In this document: positions 1 to 8,704 of the stretch, piece after piece
Layout: every line of letters starts with the position of its first letter
Position numbering within the stretch: position 1 is the stretch's first letter
Source of the DNA: Streptomyces sp. NBC_00285
GTDB lineage: Bacteria; Actinomycetota; Actinomycetes; Streptomycetales; Streptomycetaceae
Length of the DNA stretch: 64,000 nt
Direction: 5' to 3'
NCBI RefSeq assembly: GCF_036174265.1
Contig: NZ_CP108055.1
Span: 6,014,001 to 6,078,000, forward strand
The notes under the pieces: model-generated
What the model saw: the letters and a program-made list of their open reading frames with translations, nothing else
Database searches by the model: none
What the model was told of the DNA's origin: nothing
Position numbers and translations under genes: made by a program

Positions 1-857
1 TACACCAGCCCGTACTTGTGCCCGGAGGTGTTGATGGAGGCGACCCTCGGCAGCCGGAAGTCCCACAGCAGGTCCTCGTCGAGGAAGGGCGCGACCATGG
101 CGCCGGACGCCCCGTCGACGTGCACGGGGATGTCCAGGCCCGTCCGCTCCTGGAGCTGGTCCAGGGCCGCGCACAGCTCGGCGACGGGCTCGTAGGAGCC
201 GTCGAAGGTGGAGCCGAGGATGCCCACGACCCCGATGGTGTTCTCGTCGCACAGGTCGGCGGCAGCCTGCGGGTCCAGGTGGAAGCGGTCGCCCTCCATG
301 GGCACCTGGCGGGCCTCCACCTCCCAGAAGGTGCAGAACTTCTCCCAGCAGACCTGGACGTTGACGCCCATCACGAGGTTGGGCCGCGCCCCGGGGTACC
401 GGTCGGCGTTGCGCTTGGCCCAGCGCCGCTTGAGCGCCATGCCGGCGAGCATGCACGCCTCACTGGAGCCGGTCGTCGAACATCCCATGGCCGCCGAGGG
501 ATCCGGCGCGTTCCACAGGTCGGCGAGGATCGCCACACAGCGCCGCTCCAGCTCGGCGGTGCGCGGATACTCGTCCTTGTCGATCATGTTCTTGTCCCGG
601 CACTCCGCCATCAGGACCCCGGCCTGCGGTTCCATCCAGGTGGTGACGAAGGTGGCGAGGTTCAGCCGGGAGTTGCCGTCCAGCATCAACTCGTCGTGGA
701 CCAGCTGATGGGCGGTGTCCGGGGGCATGGGGGCGTCGGGGAGCCGGTGCTTGGGTGGGGCCTCGGCCATCCCGCCGACCGGATCGGCCACGCCGTAGAA
801 GGGGTTGACGGACAGCGGGCGCTCGTCGGGCTTCTCGGGCCCTTGGTGCAGTGGCAT
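1..857 (-). CDS. gadB: Glutamate decarboxylase, N-terminal 285 residues (cut by window edge)
   Basis: Read leftward from the ATG at 857, the protein is a pyridoxal-phosphate group II decarboxylase that converts glutamate to GABA and consumes a proton in the cytoplasm. It begins [10 protein letters not shown], has the family stretch around [20 protein letters not shown], a VHVDGASGA motif, and ends at the window edge just after [12 protein letters not shown], whose Lys is the expected PLP-binding residue. Full members are about 465-475 residues, so roughly 60% is present. No acid-inducible partner such as an antiporter is visible on this side. The gene is divergent from tipA, with 270 bp between them. 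Family assignment is firm; the paralogue (gadA or gadB) cannot be told apart. Confidence 0.93.
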   Translation of the reverse strand, partial: MPLHQGPEKPDERPLSVNPFYGVADPVGGMAEAPPKHRLPDAPMPPDTAHQLVHDELMLDGNSRLNLATFVTTWMEPQAGVLMAECRDKNMIDKDEYPRTAELERRCVAILADLWNAPDPSAAMGCSTTGSSEACMLAGMALKRRWAKRNADRYPGARPNLVMGVNVQVCWEKFCTFWEVEARQVPMEGDRFHLDPQAAADLCDENTIGVVGILGSTFDGSYEPVAELCAALDQLQERTGLDIPVHVDGASGAMVAPFLDEDLLWDFRLPRVASINTSGHKYGLV

Positions 858-1066
858 GGGCTTGCCTCCTGAAGAGATCAACGTCGGTCGGCGGACCGGG
901 GTTCCGAGTGCCCGCAACTGCCTTCGCGGACGCCTCGGCAGGAGGCGATGCACCACAGTGCGAGGACGGCGGGCGGGGGCCACCGGAACCACGGCGGAGT
1001 CCTGGGCCACAGGCTCACCATAAACGGACAAAACGGGCTCGACATCCGGAGGTGTTCATGCCGGGC

Positions 1067-1100
1067 TTGCACCTCACGTGGCGTGAGGACGCACCGTGGA
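1067..1100 (+). promoter_or_regulatory. tipA-type MerR promoter with 7-3-7 operator
   Basis: A TTGCAC hexamer (1067-1072) runs into a perfect inverted repeat, CCTCACG (1072-1078), spacer TGG, CGTGAGG (1082-1088). The dyad lies between the -35 element and the expected -10 region, which is how MerR-family regulators bind and twist an over-long spacer. Arrangement and bases closely resemble the known thiostrepton-inducible tipA promoter of Streptomyces. It probably drives the tipA gene 40 bp downstream by autoactivation. The rest of the 858-1127 gap holds no further clear element. Confidence 0.8.
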
Positions 1101-1127
1101 GCACGTACCGAGAAGGGAGCGGACGAA

Positions 1128-1889
1128 GTGAGCTACTCGGTGGGACAGGTCGCGGGCTTCGCCGGCGTGACGGTGCGCACCCTGCACCACTACGACGACA
1201 TCGGCCTGCTCGCCCCCGGCGAACGCAGCCACGCGGGCCATCGGCGCTACAACGACGCCGACCTGGACAGGCTGCAGCAGATCCTGTTCTACCGGGAGCT
1301 CGGCTTCCCGCTCGACGAGGTCGCCGCCCTGCTCGACGACCCGGCCGCGGACCCCCGCGCGCACCTGCGCCGTCAGCACGAACTGCTGACCGCCCGGATC
1401 GAGAGACTGCAGAAGATGGCGGCGGCCGTCGAACACGCCATGGAGGCACGCACGATGGGCATCGATCTCACCCCCGAGGAACGTTTCGAGGTCTTCGGCG
1501 ACAAAGACCCCGAGCAGTACGCCGAGGAGGCCGAACAGCGCTGGGGCGGCACCGAGACCTACGCCGAGTCACAGCGCCGCGCCGCCCGCTACACCAAGGA
1601 CGACTGGAAACGACTACAGGCCGAGGTCGACGCCTGGAGCGAGCGCTACGACGCCCTGATGGCCGCCGGCGAGCCGCCCTCCGGCCAGGCCGCGATGGAC
1701 CTGGCCGAGGAACATCGGCAGCACATCTGCACCTGGTTCTACGACTGCCCGTACGAGATGCACCGGTCCCTGGGCGAGATGTACGTCTCGGACGAACGCT
1801 TCAAGGCGTTCTACGACGGCATGCGCCCAGGACTGGCCGAGCACCTCAGGGAGGCGATCACGGCCAACGCCGCCCGCCACGCCTCCTGA
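1128..1889 (+). CDS. tipA: TipA-type MerR transcriptional activator (TipAL)
   Basis: A 253-residue thiopeptide-sensing MerR activator. Residues 1-75 are the winged-helix DNA-binding domain (GQVAGFAGVTVRTLHHYDD), followed by a dimer helix and, from residue 110, the TipAS drug-binding domain (TPEERFEVFGD). Cys201 and Cys207 sit in the stretch where TipA proteins bind thiostrepton covalently. The start is the GTG at 1128, preceded by GGGAG at 1115-1119; this gives 253 residues, the length I recall for TipAL. An operator-like dyad lies just upstream, consistent with autoregulation. Drug-dependent activation of its own promoter is known for the family and inferred here. Confidence 0.95.
   Translation: MSYSVGQVAGFAGVTVRTLHHYDDIGLLAPGERSHAGHRRYNDADLDRLQQILFYRELGFPLDEVAALLDDPAADPRAHLRRQHELLTARIERLQKMAAAVEHAMEARTMGIDLTPEERFEVFGDKDPEQYAEEAEQRWGGTETYAESQRRAARYTKDDWKRLQAEVDAWSERYDALMAAGEPPSGQAAMDLAEEHRQHICTWFYDCPYEMHRSLGEMYVSDERFKAFYDGMRPGLAEHLREAITANAARHAS
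1442..1457 (+). promoter_or_regulatory. Internal ribosome binding site and ATG for TipAS
   Basis: GGAGG (1442-1446) lies 8 bases before an in-frame ATG at 1455 inside tipA. Translation from here yields a 144-residue protein consisting only of the thiopeptide-binding domain. In known tipA genes this short form, TipAS, is made in excess from an internal start and titrates the drug. The internal start is therefore conserved here. Its use in this strain is inferred. Confidence 0.8.
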
Positions 1890-1907
1890 CGGTCCTGACC
1901 CGGGCCG

Positions 1908-2273
1908 TCACTCCCGGGTCAGCACCACCGCCGTGCCGTAGGCGCACACCTCCGTGCCCACGTCCGCGGCCTCCGTCACGTCGAAGCGGAACATCAGCAC
2001 GGCGTTCGCGCCACGCGCGCGTGCCTGCTCGACGAGCCGTTCCATCGCCTGGTTGCGGGTCTGCACCAGCGTCTTGGTGAGCCCCTTGAGTTCACCGCCG
2101 ATCATCGACTTCAGCCCCGCACCGATCTGGCTGCCGAGGTGCCGGGAACGCACCGTCAACCCGAAGACCTCACCCAGCACCTCGTCGACCCGGTAGCCGG
2201 GTACGTCGTTCGTGGTCACCACGAGAACGTCGGGCTGAGGCCCCTGTCCACCGCCGTATTCATCGATACCCAT
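1908..2273 (-). CDS. YbjQ/UPF0145 family protein
   Basis: A 121-residue protein of the YbjQ (DUF74) family: VLVVTTNDVPGYRVDEVLGE at residues 16-35, RNQAMERLVEQARARGANAV in the middle, and a last beta-strand CAYGTAVVL. The length and the ARGANAVLMFRFD signature match the family well. These small pentamer-forming proteins are often labelled putative heavy-metal binding, but no function is proven and none is visible here. It converges on tipA with only 18 bp between the stops. The ATG at 2273 is the first start. Confidence 0.9.
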   Translation of the reverse strand: MGIDEYGGGQGPQPDVLVVTTNDVPGYRVDEVLGEVFGLTVRSRHLGSQIGAGLKSMIGGELKGLTKTLVQTRNQAMERLVEQARARGANAVLMFRFDVTEAADVGTEVCAYGTAVVLTRE

Positions 2274-2404
2274 GGCTCACAGCTTTGTCCCAGCGGGGCC
2301 ACAGTGCATCCTGGGGAGCCCCATGGAACCTGGGCCCCGACGGCTGCGTTGATAGTTTTGGGCAGCCAGCCCCGCCCGACCCACCCCGCAGGAGCCACAA
2401 TCCC

Positions 2405-3307
2405 GTGACCACGCTCGCGCTCGGCCCCGAGTGGATCAGTCCCGACTATCTGATCCAGACCTTCAGCCTGCCCGGCATCCTGCTGATCGTCTTCGCCGAG
2501 TCGGGGCTGTTCGCGTTCCTGCCGGGCGACTCCCTGCTGTTCACGGCCGGTCTCTTCGTCGCGCAGGGGCAGTACATCAGCGAGCCCCTGTGGCTCGTGT
2601 GCACGCTCATCGTGCTGGCCGCCGTCCTCGGCGACCAAGTCGGTTACATGATCGGCAAGTTCTTCGGCCCGAGGCTCTTCAGCCGCCCCAACTCCAAGCT
2701 CTTCAAACAGGAGAACCTGGAGAAGGCCAACGAGTTCATGGAGAAGTTCGGCCCCAAGGCCATCGTCCTGGCCCGCTTCGTCCCGATCGTGCGCACCTTC
2801 GCCCCCATCGTGGCGGGCGCCGGCCGGATGAAGTACCGCACCTTCCTCACGTACAACCTCATCGGCGGCGTGGCCTGGGGCAGCGGCGTCACCCTGGCCG
2901 GCTACTGGCTCGGCCAGATCGACGCCATCAAGAAGAACGTCGAGGCCATCCTCGTCCTGATCGTCCTGGTCTCGGTGGTCCCGATCCTCATCGAGTACCT
3001 CCGCGAGCGCGGAAAGAAGAAGCGGGCGGCGGCGCAGGGCCTGGCGGCCTCGCCCCAGCAGCAGTACCAGCCCATGGACGACGCGACGACGCAGCTCCGC
3101 CGCATCCCGTCCGACGACCAGCAGCCGTATCCCCAGCAGCAGCCCCCCCAGCAGCAGAACGGCTACGACCAGTACTACGGCCAGCAGCCCCAGCAACAGC
3201 AGCCGTACCCGCAGCAACAGCAGCCCCAGCAGCCGTACACGCAGCAGTACCCGCAGAACTACGGCCAGCAGAACCAGCAGAACCCGTACAACAATCAGGG
3301 GTACTGA
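2405..3307 (+). CDS. DedA family membrane protein with Q/P/Y-rich tail
   Basis: Residues 1-210 are a DedA (SNARE-associated, VTT-type) membrane protein: amphipathic start, FLPGDSLLFTAGLF re-entrant region, and the conserved FAR-like stretch LARFVPIVRTFAPIVAGAG. DedA proteins flip or transport lipids such as undecaprenyl phosphate or phosphatidylethanolamine; which applies here cannot be told. The last ~85 residues are cytoplasmic low complexity rich in Gln, Pro and Tyr, absent from most family members. The GTG start at 2405 has AGGAG about 10 bases upstream; an in-frame ATG at 2285 would add 40 residues lacking any domain. It converges on the ThrE gene. Confidence 0.88.
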   Translation: MTTLALGPEWISPDYLIQTFSLPGILLIVFAESGLFAFLPGDSLLFTAGLFVAQGQYISEPLWLVCTLIVLAAVLGDQVGYMIGKFFGPRLFSRPNSKLFKQENLEKANEFMEKFGPKAIVLARFVPIVRTFAPIVAGAGRMKYRTFLTYNLIGGVAWGSGVTLAGYWLGQIDAIKKNVEAILVLIVLVSVVPILIEYLRERGKKKRAAAQGLAASPQQQYQPMDDATTQLRRIPSDDQQPYPQQQPPQQQNGYDQYYGQQPQQQQPYPQQQQPQQPYTQQYPQNYGQQNQQNPYNNQGY

Positions 3308-3317
3308 AAACCCACGC

Positions 3318-4985
3318 TCAGAACCCGCGCGTCCGCTTGGCGGCGCGGCGCTTGCCCGCGGAACCCACCCTCAGGAACAGCCGGGAGATCTCCGAGCCCA
3401 GGTTGACCCCGATGGCGATGGCCATGGCCGTCGCCGCCGCCTTCGACAGCGACACGAGCCCCTCGTCGACATGGCTCTGAGCGATCGCCAACAGCCCGAA
3501 ATACGTGGCGGACCCGGGCAGCAGCGGCCCGATCGCCGCCGTCGTGTACGGCAGGGCGGACGCGAACCGGTACCGGGACAGCAACTGCCCGAACAGCCCC
3601 ACCAGGCCCGCCGCGACGGCCGTGGAGGCAACCGGTGAGAACTCGCCGGTGTAGCGCATCGCGCCGTACACACACCAGGCGACGCCACCGTTCATGGTGA
3701 CGGCCAGCACGGTGGATCGTTCCTGCTGGAGCAGTACCGCGAACGTCAGCGACAGCAGCATCGAGGCCCCGATCTGCCACAGCGGCCGCGAATCCGTCGA
3801 CAGCGCCTCGTCCGGGTTGAGATGCGCCCCCAGCTGCACCCCCACGTAAAGCATCACCAGCACGCCCACGACGATGCCCACGAAGAAGTACATGACCTCA
3901 AGGAGCCGTGCCGACGCGGTGATGTAGAACCCGGTCAGGCCGTCCTGGACGCCCGCCACCAGCGCCCGCCCCGGCAGCAGCGCGAACAGCCCACCGGTGA
4001 CGACCGCGGACGCCTTCACATCGACGTGGGCCAGTGTCAGGGCGATCCCGATCGCGGCGGGCGGCATCGCGGCGACCGTGAACTGGTAGAACTCCGGCAG
4101 CCCCCGCCCCGCGCACAGCCACGCCAGCCGGTCACCGAGCATCGCGCCCAGCATCGCCGCGACGAACACCACCAGGTCACCACCGACGAGCACGGACGCG
4201 GCGCCCGCCAGCAGCCCGCTCGCCGAGGTCAGCACCCAGGTCGGATACGGGTGCCGGTTGCGCCGGATCTCGGCGAGCCGCCGGTAGGCCTCCTCCAGGG
4301 AGGTGTCCGCCTCGGGGTCGCTGAGGTCGTCCACCAGCCGGAAGACGGCCGCCAGCCGCGTGTAGTCGGTGCCGCGCCGCCGCACCGTCCTGGACGCCGT
4401 TACCGGGTCCTCCACCAGCGACGGCTGGTACGAGATCGACAACAGCGTGAACGTGACGTTGGGCTCGCAGCGGTCGAGCCTGAACGACCGGCACACGGCG
4501 AACATCGCCGCCTCCACGTCCTCGGCGCCCTCACCGCCCGCCAGGAGCAACTCGCCGATACGCAGCGTCAGGTCGAGCACACGTGGCACGGCCGGACCGG
4601 TCTCGTCCTCGGCCTTGGCGACCGGCTCCGGCGCGGGCCGCTCGGCCACCGGCATCCGCAGCATGGTGCGCATCCGGTCCTGCCAGGGCAGGTCCTTGGT
4701 GAGGCTCACCACGGGGATGCCGGTCGGCGGGGTGAAGGCGGGCGGCGCGTCCTTCGCGCTGTAGGTGCGGGGCACGGTGAACGCCGACCCCTCCGGCTCG
4801 GCGGCCGGCGCCTGGGGGACACCCAGCCCCTTCGGCACCGCGAACTCGGACGTGGTCTCCGGCTCACCGCCGACGGCTCTCGGCACGGCGAGCCCGTTGG
4901 GAAGGGCGAACTCGGACGTGATCTCGGGGTCGTAGAAACCCCTGGCCTCGTCCGACTGCGGCTTGCGGTGCTCCGCCTCCGTCAC
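3318..4985 (-). CDS. ThrE-type threonine/serine exporter family protein
   Basis: A 555-residue inner membrane protein with the fused ThrE/ThrE_2 architecture. About 115 hydrophilic N-terminal residues with repeated ALPNGLAVP/AVPKGLGVP-like segments come first, then a cytoplasmic domain starting RVLDLTLRIGELLLAGG, then roughly ten membrane segments. Actinobacterial ThrE (Corynebacterium) exports threonine and serine by proton motive force; substrate here is inferred. The GTG at 4985 is chosen because AGGGAG lies 9-10 bases upstream; an upstream ATG at 5054 would start inside the terminator of the previous gene's spacer. Ends 10 bp from the convergent DedA gene. Confidence 0.87.
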   Translation of the reverse strand: MTEAEHRKPQSDEARGFYDPEITSEFALPNGLAVPRAVGGEPETTSEFAVPKGLGVPQAPAAEPEGSAFTVPRTYSAKDAPPAFTPPTGIPVVSLTKDLPWQDRMRTMLRMPVAERPAPEPVAKAEDETGPAVPRVLDLTLRIGELLLAGGEGAEDVEAAMFAVCRSFRLDRCEPNVTFTLLSISYQPSLVEDPVTASRTVRRRGTDYTRLAAVFRLVDDLSDPEADTSLEEAYRRLAEIRRNRHPYPTWVLTSASGLLAGAASVLVGGDLVVFVAAMLGAMLGDRLAWLCAGRGLPEFYQFTVAAMPPAAIGIALTLAHVDVKASAVVTGGLFALLPGRALVAGVQDGLTGFYITASARLLEVMYFFVGIVVGVLVMLYVGVQLGAHLNPDEALSTDSRPLWQIGASMLLSLTFAVLLQQERSTVLAVTMNGGVAWCVYGAMRYTGEFSPVASTAVAAGLVGLFGQLLSRYRFASALPYTTAAIGPLLPGSATYFGLLAIAQSHVDEGLVSLSKAAATAMAIAIGVNLGSEISRLFLRVGSAGKRRAAKRTRGF

Positions 4986-5045
4986 TCCGTAACGCTCCCT
5001 GAACGACACATTCCGACAGGCCTCAGTATGCGCGGGCATGCGAAT

Positions 5046-5071
5046 GGGCCGCACGCGTGGGCGTGCGGCCC
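5046..5071 (-). terminator. Strong hairpin after ppa
   Basis: A perfect 11-bp stem GGGCCGCACGC (5046-5056), loop GTGG, and GCGTGCGGCCC (5061-5071), placed 16 bp past the ppa stop codon. It has no long U tract, as is common for Streptomyces terminators. It separates ppa from the ThrE gene. Confidence 0.85.
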
Positions 5072-5087
5072 GTCAGGAGCAGGGTGC

Positions 5088-5579
5088 TCAGTGGCCGCCC
5101 TGGTCCTTCAAGCGCTTGTAGGACCGCTCGATCTCGGCCTCGGCCTCGGTACGGCCGACCCAGTCGGCGCCCTCGACGGACTTGCCGGGCTCCAGGTCCT
5201 TGTAGACCTCGAAGAAGTGCTGGATCTCCAGGCGGTCGAACTCGGAGACGTGGTGGATGTCGCGCAGGTGCTCCTGACGCGGGTCCGTCGCCGGCACGCA
5301 CAGCAGCTTGTCGTCGCCGCCCGCCTCGTCCGTCATCCGGAACATGCCGATCGCACGGCACTTGATGAGACAGCCCGGGAACGTCGGCTCGTCAAGGATG
5401 ACCAGCGCGTCCAGCGGGTCGCCGTCCTCGCCGAGGGTGTTCTCGACGAAGCCGTAGTCGGTCGGGTAGGCGGTCGAGGTGAAGAGTCGACGGTCCAGAC
5501 GGATACGACCGGTCTCGTGGTCCACCTCGTACTTGTTCCGCGAACCCTTCGGGATCTCGATCGTGACGTCGAACTCCAC
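5088..5579 (-). CDS. ppa: Inorganic pyrophosphatase (family I)
   Basis: A 163-residue cytoplasmic family I pyrophosphatase, hydrolysing PPi to phosphate with Mg2+. Signature DGDPLDALV (the metal-binding Asp cluster) and [20 protein letters not shown] are intact, as is the C-terminal [16 protein letters not shown]. The GTG start at 5579 is supported by GGAGGAG six bases upstream and gives the usual length for the family; in-frame ATGs at 5594 and 5603 lack a binding site. It is divergent from the carboxypeptidase gene, with about 85 bp between starts holding both promoters. Confidence 0.97.
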   Translation of the reverse strand: MEFDVTIEIPKGSRNKYEVDHETGRIRLDRRLFTSTAYPTDYGFVENTLGEDGDPLDALVILDEPTFPGCLIKCRAIGMFRMTDEAGGDDKLLCVPATDPRQEHLRDIHHVSEFDRLEIQHFFEVYKDLEPGKSVEGADWVGRTEAEAEIERSYKRLKDQGGH

Positions 5580-5664
5580 CGGTGACTCCTCCATGATCAG
5601 CACATAGTTCTGGTGGTTAAGTGTCCCTCACGCCGGAGTGTGATCGCGAAAGGGGCTGTTGGTC

Positions 5665-7296
5665 GTGCCTGAACTGAGGCCTTGGCGGGCTGCGAGACCG
5701 CATGTGGTGCGGGCCGCGAACGCCGTACGACCGCGTCTGGCACGTGCCGCGGGCGCCGTACGTCCAGGACTCACCCGGGCCAAGGACGCCGTACGACCGC
5801 AGCTCGCACGGACCGTCGCCGCCATGAAACCGCAGGTCACACGGCTCACCAGGATCCCGGGACCGAAGACCGTCAGGACCTGGCGCTACGCCGCGGGCGC
5901 CACCACCGCCGGACTGGCACTGGCCGCCACCGTGGCGACCGTCGCCGGTCCCTGGGACTCCTCGGGTCAGCGTACGGCCGAGCGGGACCGGGCCGCCGCA
6001 CTGGAGCGGACGGGTGGCGCAGATCACGGAGATGATCCCGGTACGGCCGCCGACACGCCGCGCCCCGCCCCCAGCGCCGCATCCGTACTCATCGGACTCG
6101 GCGCCGCCGGCAACTCCGTGAAGTCCGCCCCCACCGGAAAAGCCCTCGCCGACGTCCTCGGCCCGCTCCTCGGCAACACGGCCCTCGGCGCCCGCCGCAC
6201 CGCGGCCGTCGTCGACGTCGCCACCGGCCGACAGCTCTACGGCACAGGCGCCGGCACCGCCCTCACGCCCGCCTCCACCACGAAGATCGCCACCGCCGTG
6301 GCCGCCCTGTCCGCCCTCGGCGCCGACCACCGCCTCACCACGCGCGCCGCCCTGGAACCCGACACCAGGGAACTCGTCCTCGTCGGCGGTGGCGACCCCA
6401 CACTCACCGCCCGCGACGACACCGACGGCTGGGCGAGCCTGCGCGAACTCGCCCGTGACACCGCCGCGGCCCTGAAGAAGCGGGACATCACGACGGTCAC
6501 GCTCTCGTACGACAAGACCCTCTACGCGGGCGCCGAAATGCACTCGATCGGGGTCAACGACAACCTCGCCCCCGTCAGTGCCCTGATGGCGGACGAGGCC
6601 CGCACCGACGACACCGCCAGTGGCCCGGCCCCGCGCACGACGGACCCCGCCAAGGACGCGACCCGCACCTTCGCCCGCCTCCTGTCGGACAACGGCATCA
6701 GAACGACCGCCCCCGGGCCCTCCAAGGCCACCGGCCGCGCCGAGACCCTCGCCGAGGTCTCCTCCCCGCCCCTGTCCGCCCTGGTCGAACGCATGCTGAC
6801 CAACAGCGACAACGACATCGCCGAAGCCCTGGCCCGCCAGACCGCCGTCGCCGCCGGGCAGCGCGCCGACTTCCAGGGCGGCGGCAACGCCGTCCGCGCC
6901 CAGTTGAAAAAGCTCGGACTCCCGCTGTCCGGCGCCGACTTCCACGACGGCAGCGGCCTCGACCGCGCCGACCGGCTCACCGCGAACCTGCTGACATCCC
7001 TGCTCGTGAAGGCCGGCGACCCCGCCCACCCCGAACTCCGCCCCGTCCTCACCGGCCTCCCCGTCGCCGGCTTCACCGGCACCCTCACCAGCCGGTACAC
7101 CGACGGCGCGGCAGGTGTCGTACGCGCCAAAACCGGCACCCTGACCGGGGTCAACACCCTTGCGGGAACTGTCGTCGACCAGGACGGCCGGCTGCTCGCC
7201 TTCGCGTTCCTCGCATCGGACACGACGAACCCCGGGGCCGCGCAGAGCGCCCTGGACCGCACCGCGACGGCACTGGCGGCCTGCGGCTGCGGCTGA
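5665..7296 (+). CDS. D-alanyl-D-alanine carboxypeptidase/endopeptidase (PBP4, DacB-type)
   Basis: A 543-residue class C penicillin-binding protein that trims D-Ala from, and cuts cross-links in, peptidoglycan outside the membrane. Catalytic motifs are all present: SxxK in TPASTTKIATA, SxN in LTNSDNDIAEA, and KTG in VRAKTGTLTGVNT. About 75 Arg/Pro/Ala-rich cytoplasmic residues (repeats of the AVRPxLAR kind) precede one membrane anchor near residues 76-95, so it is a type II membrane protein rather than freely secreted. The GTG at 5665 is preferred over TTG at 5659 because AAAGGGG is about 10 bases upstream of it. Confidence 0.93.
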   Translation: MPELRPWRAARPHVVRAANAVRPRLARAAGAVRPGLTRAKDAVRPQLARTVAAMKPQVTRLTRIPGPKTVRTWRYAAGATTAGLALAATVATVAGPWDSSGQRTAERDRAAALERTGGADHGDDPGTAADTPRPAPSAASVLIGLGAAGNSVKSAPTGKALADVLGPLLGNTALGARRTAAVVDVATGRQLYGTGAGTALTPASTTKIATAVAALSALGADHRLTTRAALEPDTRELVLVGGGDPTLTARDDTDGWASLRELARDTAAALKKRDITTVTLSYDKTLYAGAEMHSIGVNDNLAPVSALMADEARTDDTASGPAPRTTDPAKDATRTFARLLSDNGIRTTAPGPSKATGRAETLAEVSSPPLSALVERMLTNSDNDIAEALARQTAVAAGQRADFQGGGNAVRAQLKKLGLPLSGADFHDGSGLDRADRLTANLLTSLLVKAGDPAHPELRPVLTGLPVAGFTGTLTSRYTDGAAGVVRAKTGTLTGVNTLAGTVVDQDGRLLAFAFLASDTTNPGAAQSALDRTATALAACGCG

Positions 7297-7383
7297 CTCC
7301 CGTCCCGAGCCGTGCGAGCAGACCCCGGCTTTGCCCACCCGAGCGGCCTGCCCCAAGCGGGACCGCTCACGTACGGTTGACGC

Positions 7384-8508
7384 ATGACGAGCATCGGTGG
7401 TGCCGAGATGGTCGACTGGAATCTCGCGGTGGCGACCGCGACCCGACTCGCACGGCCGGGCCCCGACGTGAGCCGCGACGAGGCCCGGGCCATCGTCGCG
7501 GAACTGCGTCGGCATGCGAAGGCCGCGGAGGGACACGTCCGCGGCTTCACCCGGATGGGAACCGAAGACATCCACGACACTCCCGTACTCGTCGTCGACC
7601 GTCCCGGCTGGGTCCGGGCGAACGTCGCCGGGTTCCGGGAGATCCTCAAGCCACTCCTGGAGAAGATGCAGGAACGGCGCGGCAGCACCCCCGGCGGCGC
7701 GGTCCTCGGCGCCGTCGGCGGCAAGGTCACCGGCGTCGAACTGGGGATGCTGCTGTCGTTCCTGTCGTCCCGCGTCCTCGGCCAGTACGAGACCTTCGCC
7801 CCCGCCACCCGCGAACTCCCGGCAGGCGAGAACGGCGGCGGCCGGCTGCTCCTCGTCGCCCCCAACATCGTCCACGTGGAACGCGAACTCGACGTCCAGC
7901 CCCACGACTTCCGCCTCTGGGTCTGCCTCCACGAAGAGACCCACCGCACGCAGTTCACCGCCGTGCCCTGGCTGCGCGACCACCTGGAGGGTGAAATCCA
8001 GTCGTTCCTGGGGGAGACCGAAGTCGACCCCATGACCGTCCTGGAACGCATCAGGGAAGCCGCCCAGTCGCTCGCCGGCGGACGCCCCGAAGGCGAGGAG
8101 GATGACGGCGGGCGCTCCCTCGTCGAGATCGTCCAGACCCCCGCCCAGCGGGAGATCCTCGGCCGCCTCACCGCCGTGATGTCCCTCCTGGAGGGTCACG
8201 CCGACTTCGTCATGGACGGAGTGGGCCCGGCCGTCGTCCCGAGCGTCGCCGAGATCCGCGAGAAGTTCCAGCAACGCCGGGCCAAGGGCGCCTCCCGCCT
8301 CGACATGGCCCTGCGTAAACTCCTCGGCCTGGATGCCAAACTCCGGCAGTACCGCGACGGCGAACGCTTCGTCCGAGCCGTCGTCGACCAGGTCGGCATG
8401 GACGGCTTCAATCGCGTGTGGACCTCGCCCAACACCCTCCCGACCAAGTCGGAGATCGCCAAACCGGCGGACTGGGTCACACGGGTGCATCGCAGGACCG
8501 AGTCGTGA
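7384..8508 (+). CDS. DUF2342 zinc-dependent metalloprotease family protein
   Basis: A 374-residue actinobacterial protein of the DUF2342 / zincin_2 family. The zinc motif HEETH (in CLHEETHRTQF) is intact and a downstream Glu (LEGHADFVMDGVGP) fits a gluzincin-like site. Members are conserved in F420-producing actinobacteria and have been called coenzyme F420 biosynthesis-associated, but substrate and role are unknown. It stands between the carboxypeptidase gene and tilS on the same strand. The ATG at 7384 is the natural start; a second Met at residue 9 is possible. Confidence 0.9.
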   Translation: MTSIGGAEMVDWNLAVATATRLARPGPDVSRDEARAIVAELRRHAKAAEGHVRGFTRMGTEDIHDTPVLVVDRPGWVRANVAGFREILKPLLEKMQERRGSTPGGAVLGAVGGKVTGVELGMLLSFLSSRVLGQYETFAPATRELPAGENGGGRLLLVAPNIVHVERELDVQPHDFRLWVCLHEETHRTQFTAVPWLRDHLEGEIQSFLGETEVDPMTVLERIREAAQSLAGGRPEGEEDDGGRSLVEIVQTPAQREILGRLTAVMSLLEGHADFVMDGVGPAVVPSVAEIREKFQQRRAKGASRLDMALRKLLGLDAKLRQYRDGERFVRAVVDQVGMDGFNRVWTSPNTLPTKSEIAKPADWVTRVHRRTES

Positions 8509-8704
8509 ACCCCGCGCGGAATGGCGTGAGAGGAATCCGGCCGACGGCAGGCGAACGCCCCTTCAATCACCCGTCCGAGGGACCGTGAGCCCTGGGTAGG
8601 CGTGCGATGCTCGGGGAACGGCCCTTCTCTGTCACCATCTACACACTCTGAGTGACCGAGCTCGGATTCACCCCCCCCCGAAAACTTCATGAAGGGAACC
8701 GGAC

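Noticed and set aside
18..872. Plus-strand frame at the left edge
   Set aside because: Antisense of glutamate decarboxylase, which shows the full PLP-enzyme signature.
3822..5585. A 587-codon plus-strand frame
   Set aside because: Antisense of the ThrE-type exporter and ppa, both firmly assigned; composition is Arg/His/Pro-rich shadow coding.
5617..8490. A 957-codon open frame on the minus strand
   Set aside because: It lies opposite the carboxypeptidase and DUF2342 genes, which have intact motifs; its translation is Gly/Ala/Arg-biased shadow coding typical of GC-rich DNA.
8671..8679. Run of nine C upstream of tilS
   Set aside because: A homopolymer in an intergenic region outside the binding site; phase variation would need evidence from reads.
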